This document shows positions 27,333 through 38,641 of a stretch of 64,000 bases of DNA, piece after piece. Each line of letters starts with the position of its first letter. The stretch's first letter is position 1. A model generated the notes under the pieces. That model was not told the origin of the DNA and did no database searches. It worked only from the letters and a program-made list of their open reading frames with translations. The translations under genes and the position numbers were made by a program. Origin of the DNA: Azospirillum sp. (lineage in GTDB: Bacteria; Pseudomonadota; Alphaproteobacteria; Azospirillales; Azospirillaceae); assembly GCA_027486405.1 (NCBI GenBank), contig JAIXPD010000031.1, forward strand, positions 1 through 64,000. The letters run 5' to 3'.

Positions 27333-27728
27333 TTGGACGAGACCACCATCACCGCCGCCAGTTTCAAGGTTGGCGACCGCGTCACCATCCACACCAGCCA
27401 ATCCGGGCCGCAAAGCATCGCGGTGGTGGAGCATTACACCCACGACAAGCGCTGCATGGTGCTGTCCGATGGATCGGAGTGGAAGGCCGACGGGCGGCGT
27501 CAGTGGGCGTTTCGCGGCAGCTTCTACAAAGGGCCGGTGGTGCGCCCCTGCGTGCCGGAGGATGAGGAGCATGTGAACAAGCGCCGCGCCATCGGTGCGT
27601 TGCGCAAATTTGCCGACGCCCTGAGCCTGGAGTCGTCGCTGTCGAGCGATGCGCTGCGCCGGATATTGGACGTGATTGCGGACGAAACCGCAAGGGCGGG
27701 CGGTCCGGCGGACAGGGCAATCGGGTGA
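27333..27728 (+). CDS. Hypothetical protein, small basic domain, 3' end inside a mobile element
   Basis: A 131-residue protein of unknown function. Residues 8-70 (FKVGDRVTIHTSQSGPQSIA, then MVLSDGSEWKADGRRQW) suggest a small SH3-like or KOW-like barrel, followed by a helical tail. The TTG at 27333 has AGGGAG at ideal spacing. The last five codons and the TGA stop lie inside the mobile element that begins at 27713, so the natural C-terminus has been replaced by its insertion. Confidence 0.6.
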   Translation: MDETTITAASFKVGDRVTIHTSQSGPQSIAVVEHYTHDKRCMVLSDGSEWKADGRRQWAFRGSFYKGPVVRPCVPEDEEHVNKRRAIGALRKFADALSLESSLSSDALRRILDVIADETARAGGPADRAIG

Positions 27729-27886
27729 ATGCTTGAAATTCCTCTATTAGGACATTCGTCATCCCCGCGAAGGCGGGGATCCAGAGTTCGCAGAGTGGTT
27801 CTGACGGGAAAGCCTGGATCCCCGCCTTCGCGGGGATGACGGTAAATTCCTCGTATAGGTTTATAAACCTTCAAGCGATTGCCCTG
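27713..27886 (+). mobile_element. 174-bp MITE-like element, family B (complete copy)
   Basis: This non-coding element starts CAGGGCAATCGGGTGAATGC and ends TTCAAGCGATTGCCCTG. The outer 11 bp of its inverted ends equal those of the 247-bp family A; the left end has an extra 8 bp before CTTGAA. Its centre is a large imperfect palindrome built on CATCCCCGCGAAGGCGGGGA and its complement. GGCGGA occurs on both sides of the element (27707-27712 and 27887-27892), a shorter duplication than family A shows. The second copy, inverted, is at the window start. Confidence 0.88.
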
Positions 27887-27895
27887 GGCGGACGG

Positions 27896-28420
27896 TCAGC
27901 GCTTCAGGAAGCCGACGATCTTGGCCCCGACATGGACGATGTTCTGCAAGGTCGAGCGTGGCAGCCGTTTCATCTGATCGTACCAGCCGGACATGTCCTC
28001 CATGAAGGTCAGCATGCTGGTCATCCGCGCCTTGATCTCGGGATCGATGCGGGGGTCGGCCTCGGCCTCGGCGGTGCAGGCGCGCAGCATGGCGATGGCC
28101 GGATCGATCTCCCGCTTCTTCCGCTCCTCCGCGATCAGCAGCAGGATCGACCAGGGGTCGGTCTCCGCCCGGAAATGGTCGCGGCGGTCGCCCATGACGT
28201 GGACGACGGAGACCAGGCCGTAGCTCTGAAGCTCGCGGATGCTGGTGCTGACGTTCGACCGGGCGATGGACAGGATCTCCGTGATCTCGTCCGCCGGAAG
28301 CGGCTGGGGCGACAGATAGAGCAGGGCGTGGATTTGGGCGACGGAGCGGTTGACGCCCCAGCGCGTGCCCATCTCCCCCCAATGAAGGACAAAGCGCTCC
28401 ATAGTTGGGGTCAGGATCAT
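27896..28420 (-). CDS. GbsR/MarR-type transcriptional regulator
   Basis: A 174-residue winged-helix regulator of the GbsR group. Residues 25-75 contain the helix-turn-helix (LPADEITEILSIARSNVSTSIRELQSYGLV), followed by the MGDRRDHF wing and a long helical C-terminus for dimerisation. GbsR of Bacillus senses choline and controls glycine betaine synthesis; relatives are diverse, so the ligand here is unknown. A perfect 13-bp inverted repeat lies 20 bp upstream of its start, implying autoregulation. Its stop is 9 bp from the mobile element at 27713-27886. Confidence 0.88.
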   Translation of the reverse strand: MILTPTMERFVLHWGEMGTRWGVNRSVAQIHALLYLSPQPLPADEITEILSIARSNVSTSIRELQSYGLVSVVHVMGDRRDHFRAETDPWSILLLIAEERKKREIDPAIAMLRACTAEAEADPRIDPEIKARMTSMLTFMEDMSGWYDQMKRLPRSTLQNIVHVGAKIVGFLKR

Positions 28421-28440
28421 CGCGGCCTCGGGTGGTTTTG

Positions 28441-28472
28441 TCTGTAATTTCTGTTAACTCAGAAATTACAGA
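28441..28472. promoter_or_regulatory. Perfect inverted-repeat operator upstream of the GbsR-type gene
   Basis: Arms TCTGTAATTTCTG and CAGAAATTACAGA are exact complements separated by TTAACT. The site is AT-rich in a GC-rich neighbourhood and sits where it would overlap the promoter of the regulator gene that starts at 28420 and runs leftward. Self-repression by the GbsR-type protein is the natural reading; that the site binds this protein is inference. Confidence 0.8.
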
Positions 28473-28533
28473 AAGCGCGATCCGCCGTCAAGGGCTATTG
28501 CGGGCGGCGGAACGGCGGGCAGCGGAAGGCTGG

Positions 28534-29001
28534 TCAGCGGAATTTTGGCCGCCGCCCGGCCTTCAGCGCCTGCACCGCCTGATCCAGCGTTTGCAGGAAT
28601 TTGGATTTGTCCTGCTGGCTCATCGGGGCGTTGCCGCCGCTGACGACGCCCATGTCGCGCAAATCCTGCATCAGGGCGCGGGTGGCCAGCGCCGAACCGA
28701 CGCTGTCGGGGGTGAAGGGCCGCCCGGTCGGGCCGATCACCACGGCGTCGCGCTTCACGCAGCGGTCGGCCAGCGGGATGTCGGCGGTGACGACGATGTC
28801 GGTCGGCCCGGCGTGTTCGGCGATCCAGTTGTCGGCGGCGTCGAACCCGTCGCTGACCACCACCAGTTCGGCCAGGCACTCCGTCGGCAGCCGCAACGGG
28901 CTGTTGGCGACCAGCCAGACCTTGCAGCCGGTGCGCCCGGCGACGCGGTAGATCTCGGCCTTCACCGGGCAGGCGTCGGCGTCCACATAAATCTCGACCA
29001 C
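28534..29001 (-). CDS. YaiI/YqxD family (DUF188) protein
   Basis: A 155-residue member of UPF0178/DUF188. It opens [18 protein letters not shown], carries [33 protein letters not shown], and has the [20 protein letters not shown] stretch; these acidic clusters resemble a PIN/NYN-like nuclease fold. The function is not experimentally known to me. The minus-strand start at 29001 is divergent from ettA. Confidence 0.9.
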   Translation of the reverse strand: MVEIYVDADACPVKAEIYRVAGRTGCKVWLVANSPLRLPTECLAELVVVSDGFDAADNWIAEHAGPTDIVVTADIPLADRCVKRDAVVIGPTGRPFTPDSVGSALATRALMQDLRDMGVVSGGNAPMSQQDKSKFLQTLDQAVQALKAGRRPKFR

Positions 29002-29138
29002 GGATGCGTCCTCTGGCTGTGGCGGGGTGTCAACATGGTTCCGTCCCGCGCCCTTATGCGCTAAAACCGGAGGCTAGCGAAGCGGTGCCGTGTGGCGGCG
29101 CTTTTTTCTTATCCCCGGTGCAAAGGTCGGAGTGGCGC

Positions 29139-30815
<1,677 letters not shown>

Positions 30816-30836
30816 CCGCTGTGACAACCTGACGGG

Positions 30837-30872
30837 CAACGCCCCTTCCTCCATCCGGGGGAAGGGGCGTTG
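30837..30872 (+). terminator. Terminator after ettA
   Basis: A perfect 13-bp stem, CAACGCCCCTTCC / GGAAGGGGCGTTG, with a 10-base loop and TCGTTTCT after it, 21 bp downstream of the ettA stop. It is a clear intrinsic terminator by the standards of this genome. Confidence 0.85.
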
Positions 30873-30892
30873 TCGTTTCTGGGGGAGGGGCG

Positions 30893-31720
30893 ATGTCCGA
30901 CGGGGCGGCGGGAAACCGGGTGCGCTATTGGCGGGACCGGGAGGTTCCCGGTCTGCGGCTGCTGCACGCCGATTTCACCCATCACGATTACACCCCGCAT
31001 TTTCACGAAGCCTGGGTCGTCGCCATCACCGAAGCGGGCGGGTCGGAGTTTCACAGCCGTGGCCTGACCGCCGAGGCGACGGGGCAGGCCGTGTTGGTGT
31101 TCAACCCGCTGGAACCCCATTCCGGGCGGATGGGGCGCAGCGACCGGTGGCGCTACCGGTCCTTCTACCTGCGGCCATCGGCCATCGACGCGGTGATGGC
31201 GCTGCTCGACGTTTCGGTGGAACCCTATTTTTGCAACAATCTGGTCACGGATCCGGCGCTGGCCGCGTCTTTCCTGCGCCTGCACCGGGCGATGGAGGGG
31301 GAAGGCGATCCGCTGCTGCGGCAGGAGCTGTTGGTGCTCAGCTTCGCTGGTCTGGTCGGCCGCCACGCAACGGACCGGCCCAGGCGGGCATCGGGTCGTC
31401 AGCGGGCCAGCATCGCCCAATCCATCGCCCTGATTCACGACGCGCATGACCAGCGTTTGACGTTGGAGGATTTGGGGCGGGTGTCCGGCCTGACCGTGTT
31501 CCAGACCATCCGGGCCTTCAAGCAGGTCACAGGGCTGACACCGCACGCCTATCTGACGCAAACCCGGCTGTTGGCGGCGGCCCTGCGGCTGGAGCGGGGG
31601 GAGCCACTGGCCGACACGGCGCTGGCCGTCGGCTTTTACGATCAAAGCGCCTTCACCCGGCAGTTCAAGCGGACCTACGGCATCACGCCGCTGTGCTACG
31701 CCCGCGCCATGCGGGGATGA
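30893..31720 (+). CDS. AraC-family transcriptional regulator
   Basis: A 275-residue regulator. Residues 10-150 form the cupin-like ligand domain (HHDYTPHFHEAWVVAITEAGGSEF). Residues 175-275 hold the double helix-turn-helix: LTLEDLGRVSGLTVFQTIRAFKQVTGLTPHAYLTQTRL, then LADTALAVGFYDQSAFTRQFKRTYGITP. GGGGGAGGGG precedes the ATG. It is 100 bp upstream of a same-strand SDR gene, its likely target. The inducer is unknown. Confidence 0.92.
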   Translation: MSDGAAGNRVRYWRDREVPGLRLLHADFTHHDYTPHFHEAWVVAITEAGGSEFHSRGLTAEATGQAVLVFNPLEPHSGRMGRSDRWRYRSFYLRPSAIDAVMALLDVSVEPYFCNNLVTDPALAASFLRLHRAMEGEGDPLLRQELLVLSFAGLVGRHATDRPRRASGRQRASIAQSIALIHDAHDQRLTLEDLGRVSGLTVFQTIRAFKQVTGLTPHAYLTQTRLLAAALRLERGEPLADTALAVGFYDQSAFTRQFKRTYGITPLCYARAMRG

Positions 31721-31820
31721 CCGCGCCCGATGAGGCCCGTCTGTCAATTTTCGCCAAGATCGGATCGGCCCGGACCGGGCAGGCTTGCCCGGTGTCGCAC
31801 AGACGGAACAGGGGCGGGTG

Positions 31821-32576
31821 ATGACGGATTTCGCGGGAAAGATCGCGCTGGTGACGGGGGCAACCTCCGGGATCGGCGCGGCGACGGCGCGGGCCTTCGC
31901 GGCGGCGGGGGCGACGGTGGTGGCCGTTGGCCGCGATCACGCGCGCGGAGAGGCGGTGGCTGCCGATTGCGACGCGGCGGGCGGAGCCGGGTCGGTGTTC
32001 CTGGCCGCCGACGTGACGGCCCAGGGCGCGCTGGACGGCGTTGTGGCGCGGGTGATGGAACAGTTCGGGCGGTTGGACATCGCGTTCAACAACGCCGGCT
32101 GGCAGGAGGCGCGCGCGCCGCTTGCTGACCAATCGGATGACGTGTTCGACCGTGTGTTCGCCACCAACACCCGGTCCCTGTTTCAGGCGATGCGGGCGCA
32201 GATCACGACCATGCGGAGGCAGGGGGGCGGGGTGATCGTCAACAACGCGTCGGTCAGCGGCGTGCGCAACCCCAACCCTGGCTTGGCCCTCTACGCGGCG
32301 TCCAAGGCGGCGGTGCTGGCGCTGACCCGCACGGCGGCGCTGGAAAACGCACCCGTGGGCATTCGGATCAACGCGGTGTCGCCGGGGCGGGTTGAAACGC
32401 CGATGATGCTGGCGTCCAAGATCGCGGATATGGGGGTGGTCGCCGCCGGTTTGCCCGCCCGCCGCTTGGGCCAACCGGAGGAGGTGGCGCGGGCGGTGCT
32501 GTGGTTGGCGTCCGACGCGGCGTCCTTTGTGATCGGCCACAATCTGTGCGTGGACGGCGGATTCCTGGCGACGTGA
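31821..32576 (+). CDS. Short-chain dehydrogenase/reductase (classical SDR)
   Basis: A 251-residue classical SDR. The cofactor motif is LVTGATSGIGAATARAF, with NNAGW at the usual place. The catalytic Ser is in NNASVSGVRNPNPG and Tyr-Lys in YAASKAAVLALTR. C-terminal LASDAASFVIGHNLCVDGGF is typical. Substrate unknown. The AraC-type gene upstream may control it. Confidence 0.93.
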   Translation: MTDFAGKIALVTGATSGIGAATARAFAAAGATVVAVGRDHARGEAVAADCDAAGGAGSVFLAADVTAQGALDGVVARVMEQFGRLDIAFNNAGWQEARAPLADQSDDVFDRVFATNTRSLFQAMRAQITTMRRQGGGVIVNNASVSGVRNPNPGLALYAASKAAVLALTRTAALENAPVGIRINAVSPGRVETPMMLASKIADMGVVAAGLPARRLGQPEEVARAVLWLASDAASFVIGHNLCVDGGFLAT

Positions 32577-32583
32577 TGGGGCC

Positions 32584-34062
32584 TTACCCCGCCAGCTTCT
32601 GATGCTCCAGGAAGGCGGTTTTCAGCAGGGCTTTCAAATCCTCGCCATACTGGTTGAAGCGGACGGAGAGTTGGCCGCGCTCCTCGTCGCGGTGGAGCAC
32701 CACCAGATTGGCGACGGCGGTCACGTCCTCGCGGTCGGCCATCACCACGCGGGCCTGAAAGCTCTGGCCCTGGCGGTAGGGCTGGTTGACCGCCAGCAGG
32801 CACAAGCCCCCGACCGACCAGTTGCGGGCGGGGAAAACGCCGTGTTCGGTGTGGACGACCAGACCGGGGCGGACGAAGCGCTTTTGCCGCCGCCGCTCTT
32901 CCGGCGGGGGCGGGGTGATGGCCCCGGCGTTGGCGACGTCGATGCCGCTGTTTTCGGTCAGCGTGTTGGTGAAGACGCTGCCGCGCACCACGGCGTCGCC
33001 CATGCTGGCCTCGCGCAGGTCGGCGTCGGAGAAATCGGCCCCTTCGAAATTGGCGGGCCAGGCGCGGTTCCCGGCCAGCATGGTCGGGCTGGCGTCGGCC
33101 CGGTTGAACAGGGTGTGGGCCAGATAGGCGCGGCGCAGGGTGGTCCCGCGCAGGCTGGCGTCGCTGAGATCCGATTCGTCGAGGTCGATGTAGGAGAGTT
33201 CGGCCATGTCCAGATTGGCCTTGGTCAGGCGCGCGCCGGGCAGGCGGCAGCGCCGCAGACGGGCGGCGGCCAGCGTGCGTCCGTGCAGATCGGCCCCGGC
33301 CACCGACACCAGATCCAAATCCAGCCGCGCCCCGTCGGCCCCGCCGCTGTCCACCCAGCGTTCGTGCGCGGCGACCCGCTCCAGAAACTCCGCCACCGGC
33401 ATGGCGGTGTAGTTGGGCTTGATGATCGCCTCGGGTGGCAGAGCGAAGGGGATGTAGGTGCGGGTCAGCGTCGCCTGATCCATCACCGTGTTGCCGAACA
33501 CAACCCCATCCAGCGTCGCCCCGCAAAAATCGGTCCCCATCAGCACCGCCGAGGTCAACTCCGCCCCGGTCAGGTCGGCGTCGTTCAGGTCGGCCCCGGT
33601 CAGGTCGCAGCCGGAGAAATTCGCCCCGGCCAGGATCGACCGTTCCATCTTGGCTTCGGTCAACCGGGTGGTTCCGCCGCCGCGCGCCGCGTTGGAATCG
33701 TCCATCAATTCCCCGGCGCGGAAATCGGCCCCGCGCAGGTTGGCGTCGGTCAGTTGCGCCCGGTGCAGGTTGGCCCCGCGCAGATCGGCCCCGGTCAGCG
33801 CCGCGCCGGACAGGTTGACCCCCTCCATGTCCGCGCCGAACAAATCGGCTTGCGTCAGATCGGCCCGCACCATCCGCGTGTTGGACAGGTTGCACCCGGC
33901 CAGCTTGGCCCCCGACAGCGCCACCCGTTCCAGGTTGAGCCGCGACAGGTCGCGAAAGCTCAGATCGGCGCGCTTGCCGCTGCTGGGTCGTTTCAGCCAC
34001 GCCTGATGCGAGAGGATGATCTTTTTGATCTCCTCGACCTCGGACGGATCGCGTTGGGCCAT
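32584..34062 (-). CDS. Pentapeptide-repeat protein with C-terminal PilZ domain
   Basis: A 492-residue protein. Residues 25-375 are mostly A(D/N)LXX pentapeptide repeats forming right-handed quadrilateral helices (LTQADLFGADMEGVNLSGAA and many more), with a non-repeat insert near 195-235. Residues 395-490 are a PilZ c-di-GMP-binding domain: QKRFVRPGL supplies the RxxxR switch and ARNWSVGGLCL the NxSxxG motif. This combines a protein- or DNA-like beta-helix scaffold with second-messenger sensing. The start at 34062 has AGGAC upstream on the minus strand. The window also encodes a diguanylate cyclase. Confidence 0.9.
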   Translation of the reverse strand: MAQRDPSEVEEIKKIILSHQAWLKRPSSGKRADLSFRDLSRLNLERVALSGAKLAGCNLSNTRMVRADLTQADLFGADMEGVNLSGAALTGADLRGANLHRAQLTDANLRGADFRAGELMDDSNAARGGGTTRLTEAKMERSILAGANFSGCDLTGADLNDADLTGAELTSAVLMGTDFCGATLDGVVFGNTVMDQATLTRTYIPFALPPEAIIKPNYTAMPVAEFLERVAAHERWVDSGGADGARLDLDLVSVAGADLHGRTLAAARLRRCRLPGARLTKANLDMAELSYIDLDESDLSDASLRGTTLRRAYLAHTLFNRADASPTMLAGNRAWPANFEGADFSDADLREASMGDAVVRGSVFTNTLTENSGIDVANAGAITPPPPEERRRQKRFVRPGLVVHTEHGVFPARNWSVGGLCLLAVNQPYRQGQSFQARVVMADREDVTAVANLVVLHRDEERGQLSVRFNQYGEDLKALLKTAFLEHQKLAG

Positions 34063-34188
34063 GGCGGTGCTGGTCCTGGTTGTGCCCTGATGGGATCGCG
34101 CGTGTACAAACGGGTGAGGGCAGGGCGGATGATCGCCGCAAGGATAACGGTTTCGCACCGCCGCGTCACGGATTCCGCGCATCAACGA

Positions 34189-34223
34189 AACAAGGGCTGT
34201 CCCGGATGGGAACAGCCCTTGTT
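34189..34223 (-). terminator. Terminator of mlaC
   Basis: A perfect 12-bp stem (AACAAGGGCTGT / ACAGCCCTTGTT) lies just past the mlaC stop on the minus strand, between mlaC and the start of the pentapeptide/PilZ gene. Read leftward it is followed by TCGTT, a weak T-run. Confidence 0.8.
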
Positions 34224-34252
34224 CAACCCACAACGCAACCGGACCGGTTGGA

Positions 34253-34885
34253 TCAGCCCGCCTTGCCAACCTTTTGGCGCAGGGCCTGGATCAGCCCGTC
34301 GATCTTGCCGCCGTTCTGCTGGACGACGGAGGCGAATTCCTGCCGCTGGGTCACGCCCATGCTGACATTCTCGACCACGACGTCGATGATCTTGTAATCG
34401 GCGTCCTTCTTGCGAACGCGCCAATTGACGTTGACCGGCGGCCCGCTGGGGCGGACGATCTGCGTCGTCACCATCGTGTCGGTTTCGCCTTCCGGCTGCG
34501 ATCCGGCGATCTTGAAGGTTTCGCCCGAATATTCCAGGAAGCGTTCGGCGTAGGTGCCGACGATGAGCTGCTCGAACAGCTTCTGATATTCGGTCTGCTG
34601 CGCCTCGGTCGCCTGATTCCAATAGCGGCCGAGCACCCAACGCCCGATGTACGGCACATCGAAGCCCTTGTGCAGCAGGGTGCGGAACTGTTGCAAGGCC
34701 TGCTCCTTCGGCAGGCTCTTGTTGGAAAAAGTGCCGATGGCGTCGTTCCCCAGCTTTTGGATGAACGCGCTGGCGCCCGGGTCCGCGCTTTGGGCGCGGG
34801 CCGGGGAGATCAGGGAGGGGCCGACCCCGCTGCTCACCGCGAGCAGGGCCGCGCACGCGACAAACAGGCGACGTGTCAGCATCAT
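34253..34885 (-). CDS. mlaC: Phospholipid-shuttling periplasmic protein MlaC
   Basis: A 210-residue periplasmic lipid carrier of the MlaC/Ttg2D family, part of the system that returns misplaced phospholipids from the outer to the inner membrane. A signal peptide (RRLFVACAALLAVSSG, cleavage after PARA) is followed by FDVPYIGRWVLGRYWNQATEAQQTEYQKLF, a family signature, and VNWRVRKKDADYKIIDVVVENVSM. The ATG at 34885 is chosen just before the signal peptide. mlaA lies 134 bp upstream in the same direction, with a hairpin in between. The MlaFED transporter is not in the window. Confidence 0.93.
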   Translation of the reverse strand: MMLTRRLFVACAALLAVSSGVGPSLISPARAQSADPGASAFIQKLGNDAIGTFSNKSLPKEQALQQFRTLLHKGFDVPYIGRWVLGRYWNQATEAQQTEYQKLFEQLIVGTYAERFLEYSGETFKIAGSQPEGETDTMVTTQIVRPSGPPVNVNWRVRKKDADYKIIDVVVENVSMGVTQRQEFASVVQQNGGKIDGLIQALRQKVGKAG

Positions 34886-34978
34886 CGGATCATGAAGTGG
34901 CGGCGTGACGGTGGTTGTCAACGATCAAATGCCTGGACCGGCATGAAACATAGACAACAAAGGAATTCGTGACGGTCT

Positions 34979-35009
34979 GACCGCCGCCCCATTGACCAGG
35001 GCGGCGGTC
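34979..35009 (-). terminator. Hairpin between mlaA and mlaC
   Basis: A perfect 11-bp stem, GACCGCCGCCC / GGGCGGCGGTC, with a 9-base loop begins 10 bp past the mlaA stop. It suggests mlaA and mlaC are at least partly separate transcripts. Confidence 0.65.
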
Positions 35010-35019
35010 AATCACCGAA

Positions 35020-35802
35020 TCACTGCTTCGGCGCGGAGGTGAAATCGGGGAACTCCGGCCCGCTGACCGGCTTGTTCTCGACCTCGGCCTTGCGCTGCTG
35101 CTGGTGCAGGCTGCGCACGGTGGCGTAGAAATCGAGCGAACTGCGGCGCAGATCGTCAACTTCCTTCAGCACATGCGACCGGCGGTCCACCGCGTTGGCG
35201 GCGGCGCGCCCGGTCAGCGCGCCCTTGTGGTGGGTGGCGTAGCCCCAGACCCGGACCGGATCGGCGACCGTGTCCACGCCATAACCGACGGTGTCGCGCA
35301 GGTTCGACGGGCCGAGCAACGGCAGGACCAGATACGGCCCGTTGTCCACGCCCCACACCGCCAACGTCTGGCCGAAATCCTCCGGACGGTTGGGGATGCC
35401 CGCCTGTGTGGCGACGTCGGCGATGCCGCCCGCACCCAGGATGGTGTTGGTCAGGAAACGGCCCGTCGCGATCTGCGCGCCTTCGAAATTGCCCTGCAAC
35501 AGGTTGTTGGCGATGTAGAGCGGGGCCATCAGGTTGTCGATGAAGTTGTGGATCACGTCCCGAATCGGATCCGGGACGACCACGGTGTACACCTCGGCCG
35601 CCGGGCGCAGCGCGATGGTGTCGATCGCCTCGTTCGCGGCGAAGACGAAGCGATTCGGCACTTCCAACGGGTCGTTGACCTCGTAGGCGGCGTCCTTGGC
35701 ACCGGTGTCGCCGGGCTTGGTCGCGCAGGCCGACACGGACAGGGCGAAGGCGGCGACGGCGGCCGAGCGGAGGATGGAGCGTGAGAGACTGGCCAGCTTC
35801 AT
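35020..35802 (-). CDS. mlaA: Outer-membrane lipoprotein MlaA (VacJ)
   Basis: A 260-residue lipoprotein that removes phospholipids from the outer leaflet of the outer membrane and passes them to MlaC. The signal ends in the lipobox LSVSAC. NDPLEVPNRFVFAANEAID and VPDPIRDVIHNFIDNLMAPLYIANNLLQG are MlaA hallmarks; LPLLGPSNLRDTVGYGVD follows. The C-terminus is charged and rich in Gln/Lys. The start at 35802 has AAAAGAG upstream on the minus strand. Confidence 0.95.
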   Translation of the reverse strand: MKLASLSRSILRSAAVAAFALSVSACATKPGDTGAKDAAYEVNDPLEVPNRFVFAANEAIDTIALRPAAEVYTVVVPDPIRDVIHNFIDNLMAPLYIANNLLQGNFEGAQIATGRFLTNTILGAGGIADVATQAGIPNRPEDFGQTLAVWGVDNGPYLVLPLLGPSNLRDTVGYGVDTVADPVRVWGYATHHKGALTGRAAANAVDRRSHVLKEVDDLRRSSLDFYATVRSLHQQQRKAEVENKPVSGPEFPDFTSAPKQ

Positions 35803-36187
35803 GGTGCGACGGCTCTTTTCTGGAGGCTCAACTCGGGTCGGATCGCCGGGTTTCCCCATCCGGTCCCCTGGGTCCTGCGGCGGGAGCCAGGGGTTTCGAA
35901 CAGAGGCGGCGGCGCGTGCGTGAAAAGTGTGTGCGAGAAATCACCCAATTTCCACCATTTCGTCCAGTAACACACCACCACCGGTTTGACCAGCGCCGTG
36001 GCTCCCCCGCCACAGCCCTTGCGTCACCTGTGGCCGCTTTGCCGCAGCTGTGGGCGCGGTCTTGCGTTTGGGCCGTGACGAATCCAGTTTACGACGCATA
36101 AAGATATCTTTATATCTGTATCAAGAACGGCGGGGCGCGAGTGCCCTGCGCCGGAACGCTGGACAACGGATGTCGGGTGAAGGGGCG
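35803..36187. promoter_or_regulatory. 385-bp divergent intergenic region (mlaA / arsR-methyltransferase)
   Basis: No gene is apparent. The right half contains a perfect 16-bp AT-rich palindrome, ATAAAGATATCTTTAT, at 36098-36113, about 75 bp upstream of the ArsR-type gene. It is of the kind bound by ArsR-family dimers and is the most likely operator for the methionine-cycle operon. The left half should hold the mlaA promoter; I could not pick a confident -35/-10 pair. Confidence 0.6.
36098..36113. promoter_or_regulatory. Perfect 16-bp palindrome, likely ArsR-type operator for metF operon
   Basis: ATAAAGAT followed by its exact complement ATCTTTAT. It lies in the promoter region of the gene pair that ends with metF. 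SahR, an ArsR-family regulator of the methionine cycle that senses S-adenosylhomocysteine, is known from proteobacteria and binds palindromes of this general type. The link to this site is inference. Confidence 0.65.
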
Positions 36188-38076
<1,889 letters not shown>

Positions 38077-38106
38077 TCCAGGCCACCGGGTCAAGACGGG
38101 GTGGGA

Positions 38107-38129
38107 GGGCCGTGCTACACTCACGGCCC
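38107..38129 (+). terminator. Hairpin after metF
   Basis: An 8-bp stem GGGCCGTG / CACGGCCC with loop CTACACT, 30 bp after the metF stop and just before the DUF29 gene. It may end the metF transcript; there is no T-run, and the loop could alternatively contribute a -10-like TACACT. Confidence 0.45.
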
Positions 38130-38150
38130 AACGCGGCAAAGGGAGGCATC

Positions 38151-38636
38151 ATGGACAACCGGATCGGTTACGACACGGATTTCCTCGCCTGGACGGAAGA
38201 ACAGGCCCGCCTGCTGCGCGACGCCGCGCGGGAACGCCCCAACACGCCCCCCAACACCCAAATTGATTGGGAGAACGTCGCCGAGGAGATCGAAAGCATG
38301 GGCCGGTCGGAGTTGCGCGCGGTCGAAAGCGCCCTGGTCCGTGTGATCGAACATCTGCTGAAGCTGGAGTATTCTCCCGCAACCGCGCCGCGCGGCGATT
38401 GGAAACTGTCGGTGGTCGAGCATCGCGACCGCGTGGCGCGCGACCTGTCGGCCAGCCCGAGCCTGCGCGGAAAAATCGACCTGTCGGGCATCCACCGGAC
38501 GGCGCGGAAAATGGCGGCTCTCGGCTTGGAGCGCGACGATCTCCCGAACGACGCGCTGCCCGCCGAGTGCACCTACACGTTGGAACACATTCTTGACGAT
38601 GAGTGGTGGCCGGTGAACCGGCACCGTGTGGAGTGA
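38151..38636 (+). CDS. DUF29 family protein
   Basis: A 161-residue DUF29 protein. The pattern YDTDFLAWTEEQARLLR, then IDWENVAEEIESMGRSELRAVESALVRVIEHLLKLEYSP and RDLSASPSLRGKI is typical of this helical family, which is common in cyanobacteria and Azospirillum-like bacteria and has no established function. AAAGGGAGG precedes the ATG. The ATPase gene begins 5 bp after its stop, so DUF29, the ATPase and RloB read as one operon. Confidence 0.9.
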   Translation: MDNRIGYDTDFLAWTEEQARLLRDAARERPNTPPNTQIDWENVAEEIESMGRSELRAVESALVRVIEHLLKLEYSPATAPRGDWKLSVVEHRDRVARDLSASPSLRGKIDLSGIHRTARKMAALGLERDDLPNDALPAECTYTLEHILDDEWWPVNRHRVE

Positions 38637-38641
38637 CGAAC

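Noticed and set aside
26723-27418. A 231-residue minus-strand gene opposite the two hypothetical proteins
   Set aside because: Less protein-like composition than the plus-strand frames and no start signal. The plus strand has a good ribosome site for the second gene.
27740-27845. CRISPR-like or riboswitch-like structure suggested by repeated CCCCGCGAAGGCGGGGAT
   Set aside because: It is one palindrome inside a mobile element; there are no regularly spaced repeats with unique spacers.
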